This document shows positions 1 through 7,540 of a DNA stretch of 33,820 nt, piece by piece. The stretch's first letter is position 1. Every line of letters begins with the position of its first letter. The notes under the pieces are model-generated. The model saw nothing but the letters and a program-made list of their open reading frames with translations, did no database searches and was not told the origin of the DNA. A program made the position numbers and the translations under genes. Source of the stretch: JANXLS01 sp038227045 (GTDB taxonomy: Bacteria; Planctomycetota; SZUA-567; H5-PLA8); assembly GCA_038227045.1 (NCBI GenBank), contig JBBRQD010000059.1, positions 1-33,820 on the forward strand, given 5' to 3'.

Positions 1-118
1 CGTCATTATCGCTTGCGCCGGTCAAGTTGAACGAGGCGGTCGAGCAAAGGCGTATTGGGAAGATACGCCGTGCGAGACCAACGAAGTTCAACGCCGCCCG
101 CCGCAAGCGAGAATGATG
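1..118. repeat. Long imperfect inverted repeat (cruciform/hairpin element)
   Basis: The two halves of this stretch are near reverse complements. The core is GGCGTAT (49-55), a 7-nt loop, then ATACGCC (63-69). GTTGAAC (26-32) pairs with GTTCAAC (86-92). The outer arm TCGCTTGCG (9-17) pairs with CGCAAGCGA (102-110), and positions 3-17 against 102-116 match at 14 of 15 bases. The element ends about 30 nt past the anti-sigma stop codon. It has no T-run, so it is not a classic terminator. It could be a REP/MITE-type mobile palindrome or a structured 3' end. The left edge may lie outside the window. Confidence 0.75.
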
Positions 119-148
119 CTTTAGAAATGCGCGGGTCAATAGGAAGCT

Positions 149-562
149 TTATTTCCCATGCACGATAAAATAAACAATCACGCAAACCGCCGCGGCAAAA
201 AGGAGCGACGTGGCTATCGCGATCCAGAGCAGACGGCGCTTTTCCAGATCGCCTGCGGGATCGCCCAGGAGGCGCGCTTCGGGATCGTCTTTTGTGAGAG
301 TGCGTTCCTGCGGGTTTGTCACCGCTTCCAATGCGCCGCTGGTGATTTCCTGGATGCGGCTGGTGACTTTCGAATCGAATTCCTCGCCCGGCGTGGCCCA
401 GCCCAGCGCTTCCTGAATCAGTTCCAGCGAGCGCGTGGCGGAATAGACCTTCTGACGGATCGACGGATCGGTCTCCATGCGCCGCTCAAAGCGCTGGCGC
501 GCGGGACCGTCCATGCGGCCGTCGAGGTAGTCCTCGATAAGAGTGTCTAATTCTTGTTCCAT
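149..562 (-). CDS. Putative membrane-anchored anti-sigma factor
   Basis: A 137-aa protein encoded just downstream of the ECF sigma gene and on the same strand, the usual place for a cognate anti-sigma factor. The soluble N-terminal part (about residues 1-105) begins with a segment of the form LIEDYLDGRMDGPARQRFE, typical of the helical sigma-binding domain of anti-sigma factors. The HxxxCxxC motif of zinc-binding anti-sigma proteins is absent. One strong transmembrane helix (LLWIAIATSLLFAAAVCVIV) lies close to the C-terminus, so the sigma-binding domain should face the cytoplasm. The ATG at 562 is preferred over an in-frame TTG at 583 because AGGA lies just upstream of it. The role is inferred from position and architecture. 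Confidence 0.72.
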   Translation of the reverse strand: MEQELDTLIEDYLDGRMDGPARQRFERRMETDPSIRQKVYSATRSLELIQEALGWATPGEEFDSKVTSRIQEITSGALEAVTNPQERTLTKDDPEARLLGDPAGDLEKRRLLWIAIATSLLFAAAVCVIVYFIVHGK

Positions 563-604
563 AAATCCTATTTGCGAATTCAATCTAACCCGGCTCGACG
601 CCGT

Positions 605-639
605 TTAAAACCTGAAACCTGAAACTTGAAACCTGAAAC
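605..639. repeat. Heptamer tandem repeat (CTGAAAC)n
   Basis: Four 7-bp units in a row: CTGAAAC, CTGAAAC, TTGAAAC, CTGAAAC (612-639), preceded by a degenerate fifth unit TTAAAAC (605-611). It fills most of the gap between the sigma stop codon and the anti-sigma start. The function is unknown. A simple heptamer array is prone to slippage and changes the spacing between two co-transcribed genes. Confidence 0.85.
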
Positions 640-644
640 CGCAG

Positions 645-1247
645 CTATTTGTCCGGCTCCATTAATTTCACCAACTTCTCTCGCAGCAATTTGTGCGCCC
701 GGCTGAGACGGCTGGTTACCGTCCCCAGCGAGACGCCCAGCGTTTCCGAAATCTCTTCGCAACTCTGCCCGTTGACATGCCGTAGCACCAGAGTCACGCG
801 GTATTCTTCGCCCAACGAATTAATGGCCGCCAGAATCGCCTCCCGCGTTTCTTCGCCGGCAAGATGATCGGCGGCATTGATCGTCTTTTTATTCTCCAGA
901 ACGATCTCGCCCTGGCTGTCCTTTTCACTGTGGACTTCCAACGGCACGGTGCGCGATTTGTTGCGCATGTGGTCGATGCAGACATTGTGCGCGATCGACA
1001 ACAACCACCCTGAGAAGGCTGACGGTTTTTTAAGGTTGCATAATGCCTGAAAACCGCGCACAAAAACTTCCTGCGCCAAATCTTCCGCGGTTTCGCGCTG
1101 CCCGACCCGGCTATAGCAATAGCTGGTCACGAGGCTTTTATAACGGCGCACCAGTTCGCCATAGCGCTCGTGAAGCCCCATCGAAACAGACTCGACCAGC
1201 TCGGCGTCCGTCCGAAGCATATTGGCACGTGTAGTTTCGCCCGGCAA
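645..1247 (-). CDS. ECF-family RNA polymerase sigma factor
   Basis: A 200-aa sigma-70 family protein of extracytoplasmic-function type. Region 2 covers about residues 25-95 and includes the core-binding segment AEDLAQEVFVRGF and the -10 recognition helix region SGWLLSIAHNVCIDHMR. Region 4 covers about 140-195 and contains the helix-turn-helix CEEISETLGVSLGTVTSRLSRA. Regions 1 and 3 are absent, as expected for ECF factors. The TTG at 1247 is favoured because GGAAGAGG lies 8 nt upstream; an ATG at 1220 is an alternative with no clear ribosome binding site. It probably forms an operon with the anti-sigma gene. The target genes and the signal cannot be read from the window. Confidence 0.93.
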   Translation of the reverse strand: MPGETTRANMLRTDAELVESVSMGLHERYGELVRRYKSLVTSYCYSRVGQRETAEDLAQEVFVRGFQALCNLKKPSAFSGWLLSIAHNVCIDHMRNKSRTVPLEVHSEKDSQGEIVLENKKTINAADHLAGEETREAILAAINSLGEEYRVTLVLRHVNGQSCEEISETLGVSLGTVTSRLSRAHKLLREKLVKLMEPDK

Positions 1248-1505
1248 GGGGATGGCCTCTTCCAGAAAATGGGAAAGCGCAACGACAAGTAGTGTAACGA
1301 GAGGTACTGGAAATAGGACGAATGTTTTCTCGATTTCCCTGCAAAAAGAATCGAAGCGCAGCCTTGGACGGACTTTGCGCGCGAAAATTTATTGAAAAAT
1401 TGAGCGGCTTTGGCGCTTTGATTTGCGTTGGTGTTGAGTATATTTTTGCCGAAGCACATCACAAGAGTACGCTCGCGAAGCCATTGAGCGGATCATAGGG
1501 GTATT

Positions 1506-2408
1506 TTGCTGAAACGACTTCACCGGTTCATCTTATGCGCGGCGTTTTGGGCTGCCGCGTGGATGGATGCCGGAAGCGCACTCGAATCGCAGGCTCCACC
1601 CCCCGGCTCGGCGCAATCGTCGACTGCCGGCAAGGTGTCTTTGGCCGACGGTTCCACTCCGTCCAGTCAAGACACATCGAATCAAACACCTCTAACGCAA
1701 TTTCCTGACAAGACCTCTTCGCCAACGGATGCAAGCAAACCTGCGCCGGTTGCCGTGGGCGATGTCGCCGATACCGAACCACCGGGAACGGTGCGGATCG
1801 TTGGAATCATCACCGATGTCAGCAAAAAATACAGTTTTCTGGCACCCAACATTCCCATTCCACCATTTAAGGGGATTCACCAGTGGTTTAAAGACCGCGA
1901 ACGTTCGGTGCATTGCGCGCTAGAATGGAAGGACGACAAAGGCGCGTGGTGGTTCTCCGAGATGCGTTCGTCGAAGTGGGATAACGGCTCGACCGAACAC
2001 CGCGTCGGTCTCGGGCAATTTCCTACAACGGGCTACATAGCATACGGCATTTTTATCACGCCGGGGCGCGTGCCACGCGACATCGATCTTATTGGGCGGA
2101 CCATCGAAGTCACCTATGACGTCGCGGTGAAATGCGATTATAAAAAACTCGAAGGTGAAATTCGGAAGTACGGCGCATTCGGAAAAAGGCCCGGCGATCC
2201 CGGAACAAAGGGCAATGGCAAGGAAAATTGCGGGCTCGGCGGCCCGGCGTATAAACCGGCACAAAACAGCAACACGTTTGTAAGTTATGTGCTGAAAAAA
2301 TGCGGTTGCGATCATCCGGCTCCCGACATGGCCACAGGCTGGGACAGAGAGCCCACTTTTCCGTATTCCACCGATACGCGTTATCCGAAATACGACAACC
2401 GGCCGTAA
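1506..2408 (+). CDS. Secreted hypothetical protein with papain-like (DUF3750-like) hints
   Basis: A 300-aa protein with an N-terminal signal peptide (FILCAAFWAAAWMDAGSA) and a Pro/Ser/Thr-rich linker to about residue 95, followed by a globular domain. A His in SVHCALEW and a late NSNTFVSYVL motif resemble the arrangement in circularly permuted papain-like or DUF3750/DUF4105 proteins, where a His precedes an N-(C/S)-x-x-(F/W) motif. The usual Cys is Ser here, so any peptidase activity is doubtful. Several late cysteines (KKCGCDH, ENCG) could form disulfides. The TTG start at 1506 is preceded by AGGGG four nt away. The gene is divergent from the sigma operon. The family assignment is tentative. 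Confidence 0.7.
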   Translation: MLKRLHRFILCAAFWAAAWMDAGSALESQAPPPGSAQSSTAGKVSLADGSTPSSQDTSNQTPLTQFPDKTSSPTDASKPAPVAVGDVADTEPPGTVRIVGIITDVSKKYSFLAPNIPIPPFKGIHQWFKDRERSVHCALEWKDDKGAWWFSEMRSSKWDNGSTEHRVGLGQFPTTGYIAYGIFITPGRVPRDIDLIGRTIEVTYDVAVKCDYKKLEGEIRKYGAFGKRPGDPGTKGNGKENCGLGGPAYKPAQNSNTFVSYVLKKCGCDHPAPDMATGWDREPTFPYSTDTRYPKYDNRP

Positions 2409-2476
2409 AGGGCTGTTGCGCCGATTGAGCATCGGGTTATAAAAATAGGAGTCCTGCCAACCGGGAAGCCAACGTC

Positions 2477-2710
2477 ATGACTGACTTGCTTGAGCGCATT
2501 ACAATCGACCCGCATATCTGCCACGGCAAACCATGCGTGAGGGGCATGCGCTATCCAGTGGAAGTGATTCTGGACTTGTTGAGTTCCGGTATGACACACG
2601 ACGAAATTCTAGCCGACTACGAAGATTTGGAGCGCGAGGATATTCTTGCGGTCCTGGCTTACGCGGCGCAACTGAGCCGGGTAAAACGCATTGAGTATCA
2701 TGCCGCATGA
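2477..2710 (+). CDS. DUF433 family antitoxin
   Basis: A 77-aa protein matching the DUF433 family: it opens with ITIDPHICHGKPCVRGMRYPV and continues with a short helical segment (SSGMTHDEILADYEDLEREDILAVLAYAA). Members have a winged-helix-like DNA-binding fold and usually sit upstream of a DUF5615/PIN-like toxin, as here. GGAAG eight nt upstream of the ATG serves as ribosome binding site. The stop codon overlaps the start of the next frame as ATGA (2707-2710), indicating translational coupling. The antitoxin is intact while the toxin is not. By analogy it would autoregulate the pair; no operator is clearly visible. Confidence 0.9.
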   Translation: MTDLLERITIDPHICHGKPCVRGMRYPVEVILDLLSSGMTHDEILADYEDLEREDILAVLAYAAQLSRVKRIEYHAA

Positions 2711-3058
2711 AATTCCTCATCGACGCTCATTTGCCTCGGCGGATTGCGCACCGTTTTAACGATTTGGGACATGACGCAACACACACTGGACTATCCACAA
2801 CGCAACCAGACGCCGGATGAGGGAATTGTTCAAATTGCGGAAATGGAGAGCCGAATTGTAGTGACAAAAGATTCCGATTTCGTCGATCGATTTCTGCTCA
2901 AACGCCAACCCAAAAAGCTGCTTATGATTTCGTCGGGCAACATAACCAATAAAGATCTCGATGCGTTATTGCTGGCCAAAATACCTCTCGTAGCGGCCGC
3001 TTTTGAAAACAATTGCTATATTGAGATCAATAGGAATGCTGTAATCGTTCATTCGTAA
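2707..3058 (+). pseudogene. DUF5615/PIN-like toxin gene, frameshifted
   Basis: The ATG at 2707 gives MKFLIDAHLPRRIAHRFNDL followed by GHDATHT, the N-terminus of a DUF5615 toxin with the first acidic residue in place, but the frame stops at TGA 2818-2820. The rest of the family pattern (HTLDYPQRNQTPDE, then RIVVTKDSDF and on to the stop at 3058) continues in the next frame. The two frames meet in an (AC)4 tract at 2779-2786. Adding one AC restores the family-like sequence DATHTLDYP with no lost residue. The locus therefore carries either a 2-nt contraction or a sequencing error. The downstream frame alone has only a TTG start and lacks the beta-strand with the catalytic acid, so an independent gene is unlikely. 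Confidence 0.85.
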
Positions 3059-3110
3059 AGTCGTCATTCATTCTTAGGACTTTGAGTCATAACCAGGAGA
3101 TGTTAATCAC

Positions 3111-3944
3111 ATGTCACTCATCCAACGCCGTGAATTTCTAAAGACCGGTACCGCGTGCGCAGCCGCTCTGGCGTTCGGCGGACGGGCTTTCGCCGACGAA
3201 AATCCGTATGGCGCATTCAAAATGGGCGTGCAGTCCTACACGTTTCGCAGCATCAAAACGCTCGACGATGTGCTGACGCGCGTGAAGGAACTGGGGCTGA
3301 AGAATATCGAGTTCTATCCCGGCCACATGCCCATGACCAGCGATGCGGCGAAGATTGCCGAATACAAAGAGAAACTCGCCGCCGCCGGCATCACTGCCAT
3401 GGCGTACGGTGTGCATTCGTTCGGCGAAAAGCCCGACGACAACCGCAAGATGTTCGAATTCGCAAAAGCGATGGGCCTGTATTGCGTCAGTTCGTTCTTC
3501 AAGCCCAAGGCCGCGCTCTCGCTCGACAAATTGTGTGAGGAATTTCCAGACATTCGCCTGGGCATCCACAATCACGGTTCCAAGGACAGCTACCCGTCGC
3601 CCGACGATGTCCTGGAATGCGTCAAGGACCGCCACAAGAATATCGGATCGACGGCGGATCTGGGATGGTTCATCGTCTCCAAACAGGATCCGGTGGAGTG
3701 CATCGAGAAACTGAAGGACCGCCTCTTCGGCATTCACTTCAAAGATTTCACCGACAAAGGCCAGGAGCGCATCGTCGGCGACGGACAATTGAAGGTGAAG
3801 GAGACGCTGGCGGCGCTGAAAAAGGCCAACTTCCAGGGCTGCATTTCGCTGGAATACGAGGACAACAAGGAAGGACTTCCGAAACTGCTTGAGGACGTGA
3901 AGGTGGCTTTGGATCGTGTGCAGAAGGCGGTTAAGGAGATTTGA
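3111..3944 (+). CDS. Tat-exported sugar phosphate isomerase/epimerase-like protein
   Basis: A 277-aa xylose-isomerase-like TIM-barrel protein. The N-terminus carries a twin-arginine signal (QRREFLKTG, then a hydrophobic stretch ending near GRAFADE), so the folded protein is probably exported to the periplasm. Likely metal and substrate ligands are Glu67 (NIEFY), His153/His155 (GIHNHG), Asp183 (TADLGW), His209 (GIHFKD) and Glu248 (SLEYE), matching the conserved Glu/Asp/His/Glu set of the AP-endonuclease-2 fold. AGGAG lies 11 nt upstream of the ATG. Such Tat-exported members are common in Planctomycetes and Verrucomicrobia and are thought to act on sugars or cyclitols. The substrate is unknown. 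Confidence 0.9.
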   Translation: MSLIQRREFLKTGTACAAALAFGGRAFADENPYGAFKMGVQSYTFRSIKTLDDVLTRVKELGLKNIEFYPGHMPMTSDAAKIAEYKEKLAAAGITAMAYGVHSFGEKPDDNRKMFEFAKAMGLYCVSSFFKPKAALSLDKLCEEFPDIRLGIHNHGSKDSYPSPDDVLECVKDRHKNIGSTADLGWFIVSKQDPVECIEKLKDRLFGIHFKDFTDKGQERIVGDGQLKVKETLAALKKANFQGCISLEYEDNKEGLPKLLEDVKVALDRVQKAVKEI

Positions 3945-3960
3945 AAAACGGTCGTTGAAT

Positions 3961-5379
3961 TTATTTCTGGACAAGTACATGCGCGTTCGCCATCGCAATC
4001 CCGCTAACCATCGCGCCAACAATGCCCAAAAATCCTTGATCCGTACCGCATAAAAAAAGATTCTCATACGCCGTCGCGCCGGACGGAATTTTGCCCGGCG
4101 CGCCGTACACCGCGCCGTTGAGGTGCCCTGTGAATCGCTTCACCGTCAGCGGCGAGAAGGTGTCGATGAACGTCGTGTGCGGGCGGAAATCCGGCATGCA
4201 TTTCACCGCTTCGGCGACGCTGCGGCGATAGCATTCCTCTTTCGTCGCACTGTATTTTTCGTGCGGCAGCGCTTTCCATAAATCGAAATTCGCCATGCTG
4301 GTCACGCGCACCATGCCTTCTTCCAGCGGCTGCGCGTATTGAAAATTACTCGGGCAGCAGATCACGCCGCTGTTGGGGTCGATGAATTCGTCCGGCGCGC
4401 GATAGTGAAATTTTTCGGAGTTGTTGAAAAACGTGATCGTCGTCGAATGCCCCAAATTCTCAGGAAGCGTGTCCAGTACCGAAATGGATTCCATGAACGT
4501 CATGACGCCGGCTTTTTGCGCGATTCTCTCGTGATTGGATCCGCCTGCATCCGAACACAACAAGAGCGTTTCGACCAGCCCCGCGGATGAAAGTATTGTG
4601 TCAGCGGTGACTGTTTCGCCGGATTCGAGCGTGATGGATTCAATGCGCTTGGCTGACGCCTGCGGTGCGGAACTGTTGAGCGCTCGCACGCCGGTCTTCA
4701 TGCGCAGTTCGCCTTTGTTGGCTTTGAATTTCTTGATCAGCGTCGAAATGATCTGACGCACACCGATTCGCGGGCGCGCAAAGCCTTCGAAGAACAAACT
4801 CCGAAACATGATGCAGAATTGTTCGAATTCCATGTCGTCGGGCGTGGCGCTGCCATAATACATCACCGGGCAGAGCAGCATTTCGATCAGCATCGGATCG
4901 CTCAAGTAATCACCCAGGAATTTTCGCGCCGAACCTGGCAGCGCGCCGGTGCCCAGTTTTTCATACTGCGGAATGGCCTCGGTCAATCGGCAAAAACCGT
5001 CGGCCTGCGCGGGAAATTGTTCGGCGACGCTGGCGATGAAAAATCCGAGATCGTTGTTGAACCGAATGCGCTTGCCCGGAAAACGGACATCGCTTTCGCG
5101 CTGCGGCGAGAGGTCGAATTCCTCTGGCCTTATGCGCAATTGACGCAGAAGTTTGTTAAGCGGCCAATGCTTGTCACCTTTGGGCGCGTAATTGGTCATC
5201 GCGTGGAGACCCACGTCGAAGTCGCGCCCGCCAAGCCGGTAGAACGAATTCAAGCCGCCGGGCATGTAATGCTTATCGACGATGCACACGCGCTTGCCGT
5301 AATACGCGAGGCGGATTCCGGCAGCGAGGCCGGACATGCCGGCGCCGATGACGAGAGCGTCGTAGTGGGTGTGTTTCAC
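3961..5379 (-). CDS. Phytoene desaturase/carotenoid isomerase-like FAD oxidoreductase
   Basis: A 472-aa flavoprotein. The FAD-binding Rossmann motif is near the N-terminus (VIGAGMSGLAAG, residues 10-21, with an acidic residue at the end of strand 2 in VCIVDKHYMPGG). The C-terminus carries the second FAD signature (ENLFLCGTDQGFLGIVGAMVSGIAMANA). Length and motifs fit the CrtI/CrtISO/retinol-saturase group, whose members desaturate, isomerise or saturate polyenes. The GTG start lies 15 nt after the FKBP stop and no strong ribosome binding site is seen, suggesting coupled translation. It is the last gene of the ketosynthase-ACP-FKBP operon. No phytoene synthase is nearby, so an acyl chain is at least as likely a substrate as a carotenoid. 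Confidence 0.88.
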   Translation of the reverse strand: MKHTHYDALVIGAGMSGLAAGIRLAYYGKRVCIVDKHYMPGGLNSFYRLGGRDFDVGLHAMTNYAPKGDKHWPLNKLLRQLRIRPEEFDLSPQRESDVRFPGKRIRFNNDLGFFIASVAEQFPAQADGFCRLTEAIPQYEKLGTGALPGSARKFLGDYLSDPMLIEMLLCPVMYYGSATPDDMEFEQFCIMFRSLFFEGFARPRIGVRQIISTLIKKFKANKGELRMKTGVRALNSSAPQASAKRIESITLESGETVTADTILSSAGLVETLLLCSDAGGSNHERIAQKAGVMTFMESISVLDTLPENLGHSTTITFFNNSEKFHYRAPDEFIDPNSGVICCPSNFQYAQPLEEGMVRVTSMANFDLWKALPHEKYSATKEECYRRSVAEAVKCMPDFRPHTTFIDTFSPLTVKRFTGHLNGAVYGAPGKIPSGATAYENLFLCGTDQGFLGIVGAMVSGIAMANAHVLVQK

Positions 5380-5394
5380 GATGCGGAGCGGTGG

Positions 5395-5724
5395 TTAGTT
5401 GATGCCGAGCAATTCGACTTCGAAAATCAGCGTAGCATTCGGCGGAATCACGCCGCCAGCGCCGCGAGCGCCGTAGCCCATCTCGGGCGGAATGGTCAGC
5501 TTGACTTTGTCGCCGACGCGCATCTTCGCCACGCCAGTATCCCAACCCTTGATCACCTGGCCCACACCCAGCGCGAATTCGAACGGTTCGTTGCGATCGA
5601 CCGAACTGTCGAACTTCTTGCCGTCGGTCAGCCAGCCCGTGTAATGCACGCTGACGGTCTCGCCCTTCTTGGGCGTCGCGCCGGTGCCTTGGACCAGGTT
5701 TTCGATTTGGACTTCGTAAGCCAT
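5395..5724 (-). CDS. FKBP-type peptidyl-prolyl cis-trans isomerase
   Basis: A 109-aa single-domain FKBP with the full set of family marks: VSVHYTGWLTDGKKFDSS, PFEFALGVGQVIKGWD, a VGDKVKLTIPPEMGYGARG loop and the final strand LIFEVELLGI. It catalyses Xaa-Pro cis-trans isomerisation and may act as a folding helper. No signal peptide or membrane segment is present, so it is cytoplasmic. AGAAGGAAA lies 6 nt upstream of the ATG. It sits inside the lipid-type operon, 42 nt after the ACP gene and 15 nt before the oxidoreductase, which suggests a role in folding or assembling these enzymes; that role is inference from context only. Confidence 0.96.
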   Translation of the reverse strand: MAYEVQIENLVQGTGATPKKGETVSVHYTGWLTDGKKFDSSVDRNEPFEFALGVGQVIKGWDTGVAKMRVGDKVKLTIPPEMGYGARGAGGVIPPNATLIFEVELLGIN

Positions 5725-5766
5725 TTTGAATTTCCTTCTATACTAATCGCGTGACTATTCGAGCTC

Positions 5767-6018
5767 TCATTTATCCTTCAGCTTCGGCTCCAGATAAACC
5801 ACGGTCGAATCCAGCGACGCCAGTTGCATGTAATCCGCCTCGGGCACTTCGACGTTGTAGCGCTTGCGCAACTCCATGACGATGTCGAGGAAATCCATGC
5901 TGTCCAGGTCCAACTGCTCGCGCAGCCGGACACCGCCTTTGACATGCGTCAAATCCTCATCCGGCGCGATGTCCGCGATGATGTCCAATATCGCCTGCCG
6001 AATCTGGTCCTTTGTCAT
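5767..6018 (-). CDS. Acyl carrier protein
   Basis: An 83-aa acyl carrier protein. The phosphopantetheine attachment site is Ser40 in LDSMDFLDIVMEL; most fatty-acid ACPs have DSL rather than DSM. The four-helix pattern and the acidic helix II (EL..RYNVEVPEADY) fit the family. The ATG at 6018 is chosen over an in-frame upstream start at 6069 because AAGGA lies 6 nt before it and the upstream 17 codons look unlike an ACP. It lies 54 nt downstream of the ketosynthase gene, so the two probably work as a pair: the ACP carries the acyl chain and the ketosynthase extends it. It is probably a dedicated rather than a housekeeping ACP because no other fab gene is nearby. Confidence 0.93.
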   Translation of the reverse strand: MTKDQIRQAILDIIADIAPDEDLTHVKGGVRLREQLDLDSMDFLDIVMELRKRYNVEVPEADYMQLASLDSTVVYLEPKLKDK

Positions 6019-6072
6019 GTACGTTCCTTTGCTCGCTTTCTTTCCCCAATTAGAACTCCGCGCGGCCAAACG

Positions 6073-7326
6073 TCAAGCCTCGTAGCGTTTGACGATCACC
6101 GCTGAATTGATGCCCAGCATGCCCGACGAATTATTTAAAATGCAGCGCACTCTGTCAATCTGCTTCGGCACGTTCAACACGAGATTGGGCAGTTCGCACT
6201 CCGGATCGAGGTTGTCCACGTTGATCGTCGGATGAACTATCCCGTCGTCGAACGCGGGCAGATTTCCGGTCAATTCCAGCGCGCCCGCCGCGCCCATCGC
6301 GTGGCCGATGAAACTTTTCGTGTTGTTGATATGGACTTTCCGGCAATCGCTAAACAGACTGCGAATCGCCAGACATTCCTGAATGTCGCCCAGCTTCGTC
6401 GCCGTCGCGTGCGTGTTGATGATGTCGATGTCGTCCGGGTTGAGGTTGGCGTTCTTCAGCGCGGCGGCCATGCATTGCATCTGGCGCTCCGGATTGGGTA
6501 ACACAAAATCGCTGGCGTCGGAATTGCACGCATAGCCAGCAATCTCGCCGTAAATCCGCGCGCCGCGCTTGAGCGCGTCGCCGAGACGTTCGAGCGTGTA
6601 GAGACAGCCGCCTTCGCTGACCACTATTCCGTTGCGGTCGCGGTCGTACGGCCGCGAGGCTTTGGTCGGATCGTCGTGCGACGCCAGCGCACCCTGCGCC
6701 TTGAAACTCGCGAAGATTCCGAAGGTGTGAATGCTCTCCGAGACGCCGCCCGCAAACGCCAGATCGACTTCGCCCAGCCGCAGCATCTGCACGCCCTGGA
6801 TGAAGCCGAGATTTCCCGCCGCGCAGGCCGCGCCGATCGTGTAGTGCGGCCCGACAATGCCCATATTAAGGGTGACTTCGCCGGCCGGGTTGTTTGCGAC
6901 AGTGCGTGGATTGTGGTGATGCGACCAGAATTTGGTGTCGTAATTGTATTCTTTAATTGCGGCGATTTCGTTCTCGGTCTCGACATTGCCGTGCTCGGTG
7001 ACGCCGACATATACTCCGACGCGCGAGCGATCCACTTTATCCCACGCAACGCCGCTGTCCTTCAGCGCCTCGTTGGCACAATAGATGGCGATAGAGCCGG
7101 CGCGCGTGCCCCGGCGCAATTCCTTCTTCTTTTGATGGCGAAGTTCGTCGAAATCGCAGACGCCCGCGAGCACCGGGCCCATATATCGAGTCGTAAAGGC
7201 GCGCACGCCCGATTTGGCTGTCAAGAGACTGCGGCGAAAGTCTGCCAGCGAGCTGCCGTTGGGTGCGGTCAATCCAATACCGGTGATGACAATTCTGGAA
7301 AAAGACGGCATGTTATTCTTGGCCAT
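6073..7326 (-). CDS. Beta-ketoacyl-ACP synthase (FabF/KAS II-like)
   Basis: A 417-aa thiolase-fold condensing enzyme. Catalytic residues are visible: Cys168 in TIGAACAAGN, His306 in NTHATATKLGD, Lys337 and His342 in NNTKSFIGHAMGAAG. It should catalyse decarboxylative condensation of an ACP-bound extender with an acyl chain. Two departures from housekeeping FabF stand out: Ala-Ala-Cys-Ala-Ala-Gly around the nucleophile, and NSSGMLGIN (399-407) where FabF has NSFGFGGTN, so the gating Phe region is altered. ATG at 7326 or 7311 could be the start; neither has ideal spacing. It is the first gene of the operon with ACP, FKBP and the desaturase-like enzyme. A role in a specialised acyl or polyene product is inferred. 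Confidence 0.93.
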   Translation of the reverse strand: MAKNNMPSFSRIVITGIGLTAPNGSSLADFRRSLLTAKSGVRAFTTRYMGPVLAGVCDFDELRHQKKKELRRGTRAGSIAIYCANEALKDSGVAWDKVDRSRVGVYVGVTEHGNVETENEIAAIKEYNYDTKFWSHHHNPRTVANNPAGEVTLNMGIVGPHYTIGAACAAGNLGFIQGVQMLRLGEVDLAFAGGVSESIHTFGIFASFKAQGALASHDDPTKASRPYDRDRNGIVVSEGGCLYTLERLGDALKRGARIYGEIAGYACNSDASDFVLPNPERQMQCMAAALKNANLNPDDIDIINTHATATKLGDIQECLAIRSLFSDCRKVHINNTKSFIGHAMGAAGALELTGNLPAFDDGIVHPTINVDNLDPECELPNLVLNVPKQIDRVRCILNNSSGMLGINSAVIVKRYEA

Positions 7327-7540
7327 TCCTGCAAAAATATAGTTCGCGCCGAAACAAATGCTGCGGCATTACAAGCGGCAAAACTCTATCTCAATTCGGC
7401 GCAAAGTGGAGTGACAATTGACGGAAAATGTCAGAGTGAACGCAATAATTGTTAATAACGCCAGTGCGGAGCGCCGAATCCTCGGTGCTCTGTGAAAGCA
7501 GTGAGCAGAACATGGTGCGTTATAATTTGATTTTTAAACT

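Noticed and set aside
2744..3058. Stand-alone TTG-initiated 104-aa gene
   Set aside because: It has no proper start and misses the first strand of the toxin, which is present upstream in the other frame; a frameshifted toxin gene explains both.
4819..5754. 311-aa plus-strand open frame across the desaturase and FKBP genes
   Set aside because: Overlaps two well-supported genes on the other strand and has no recognisable domain.
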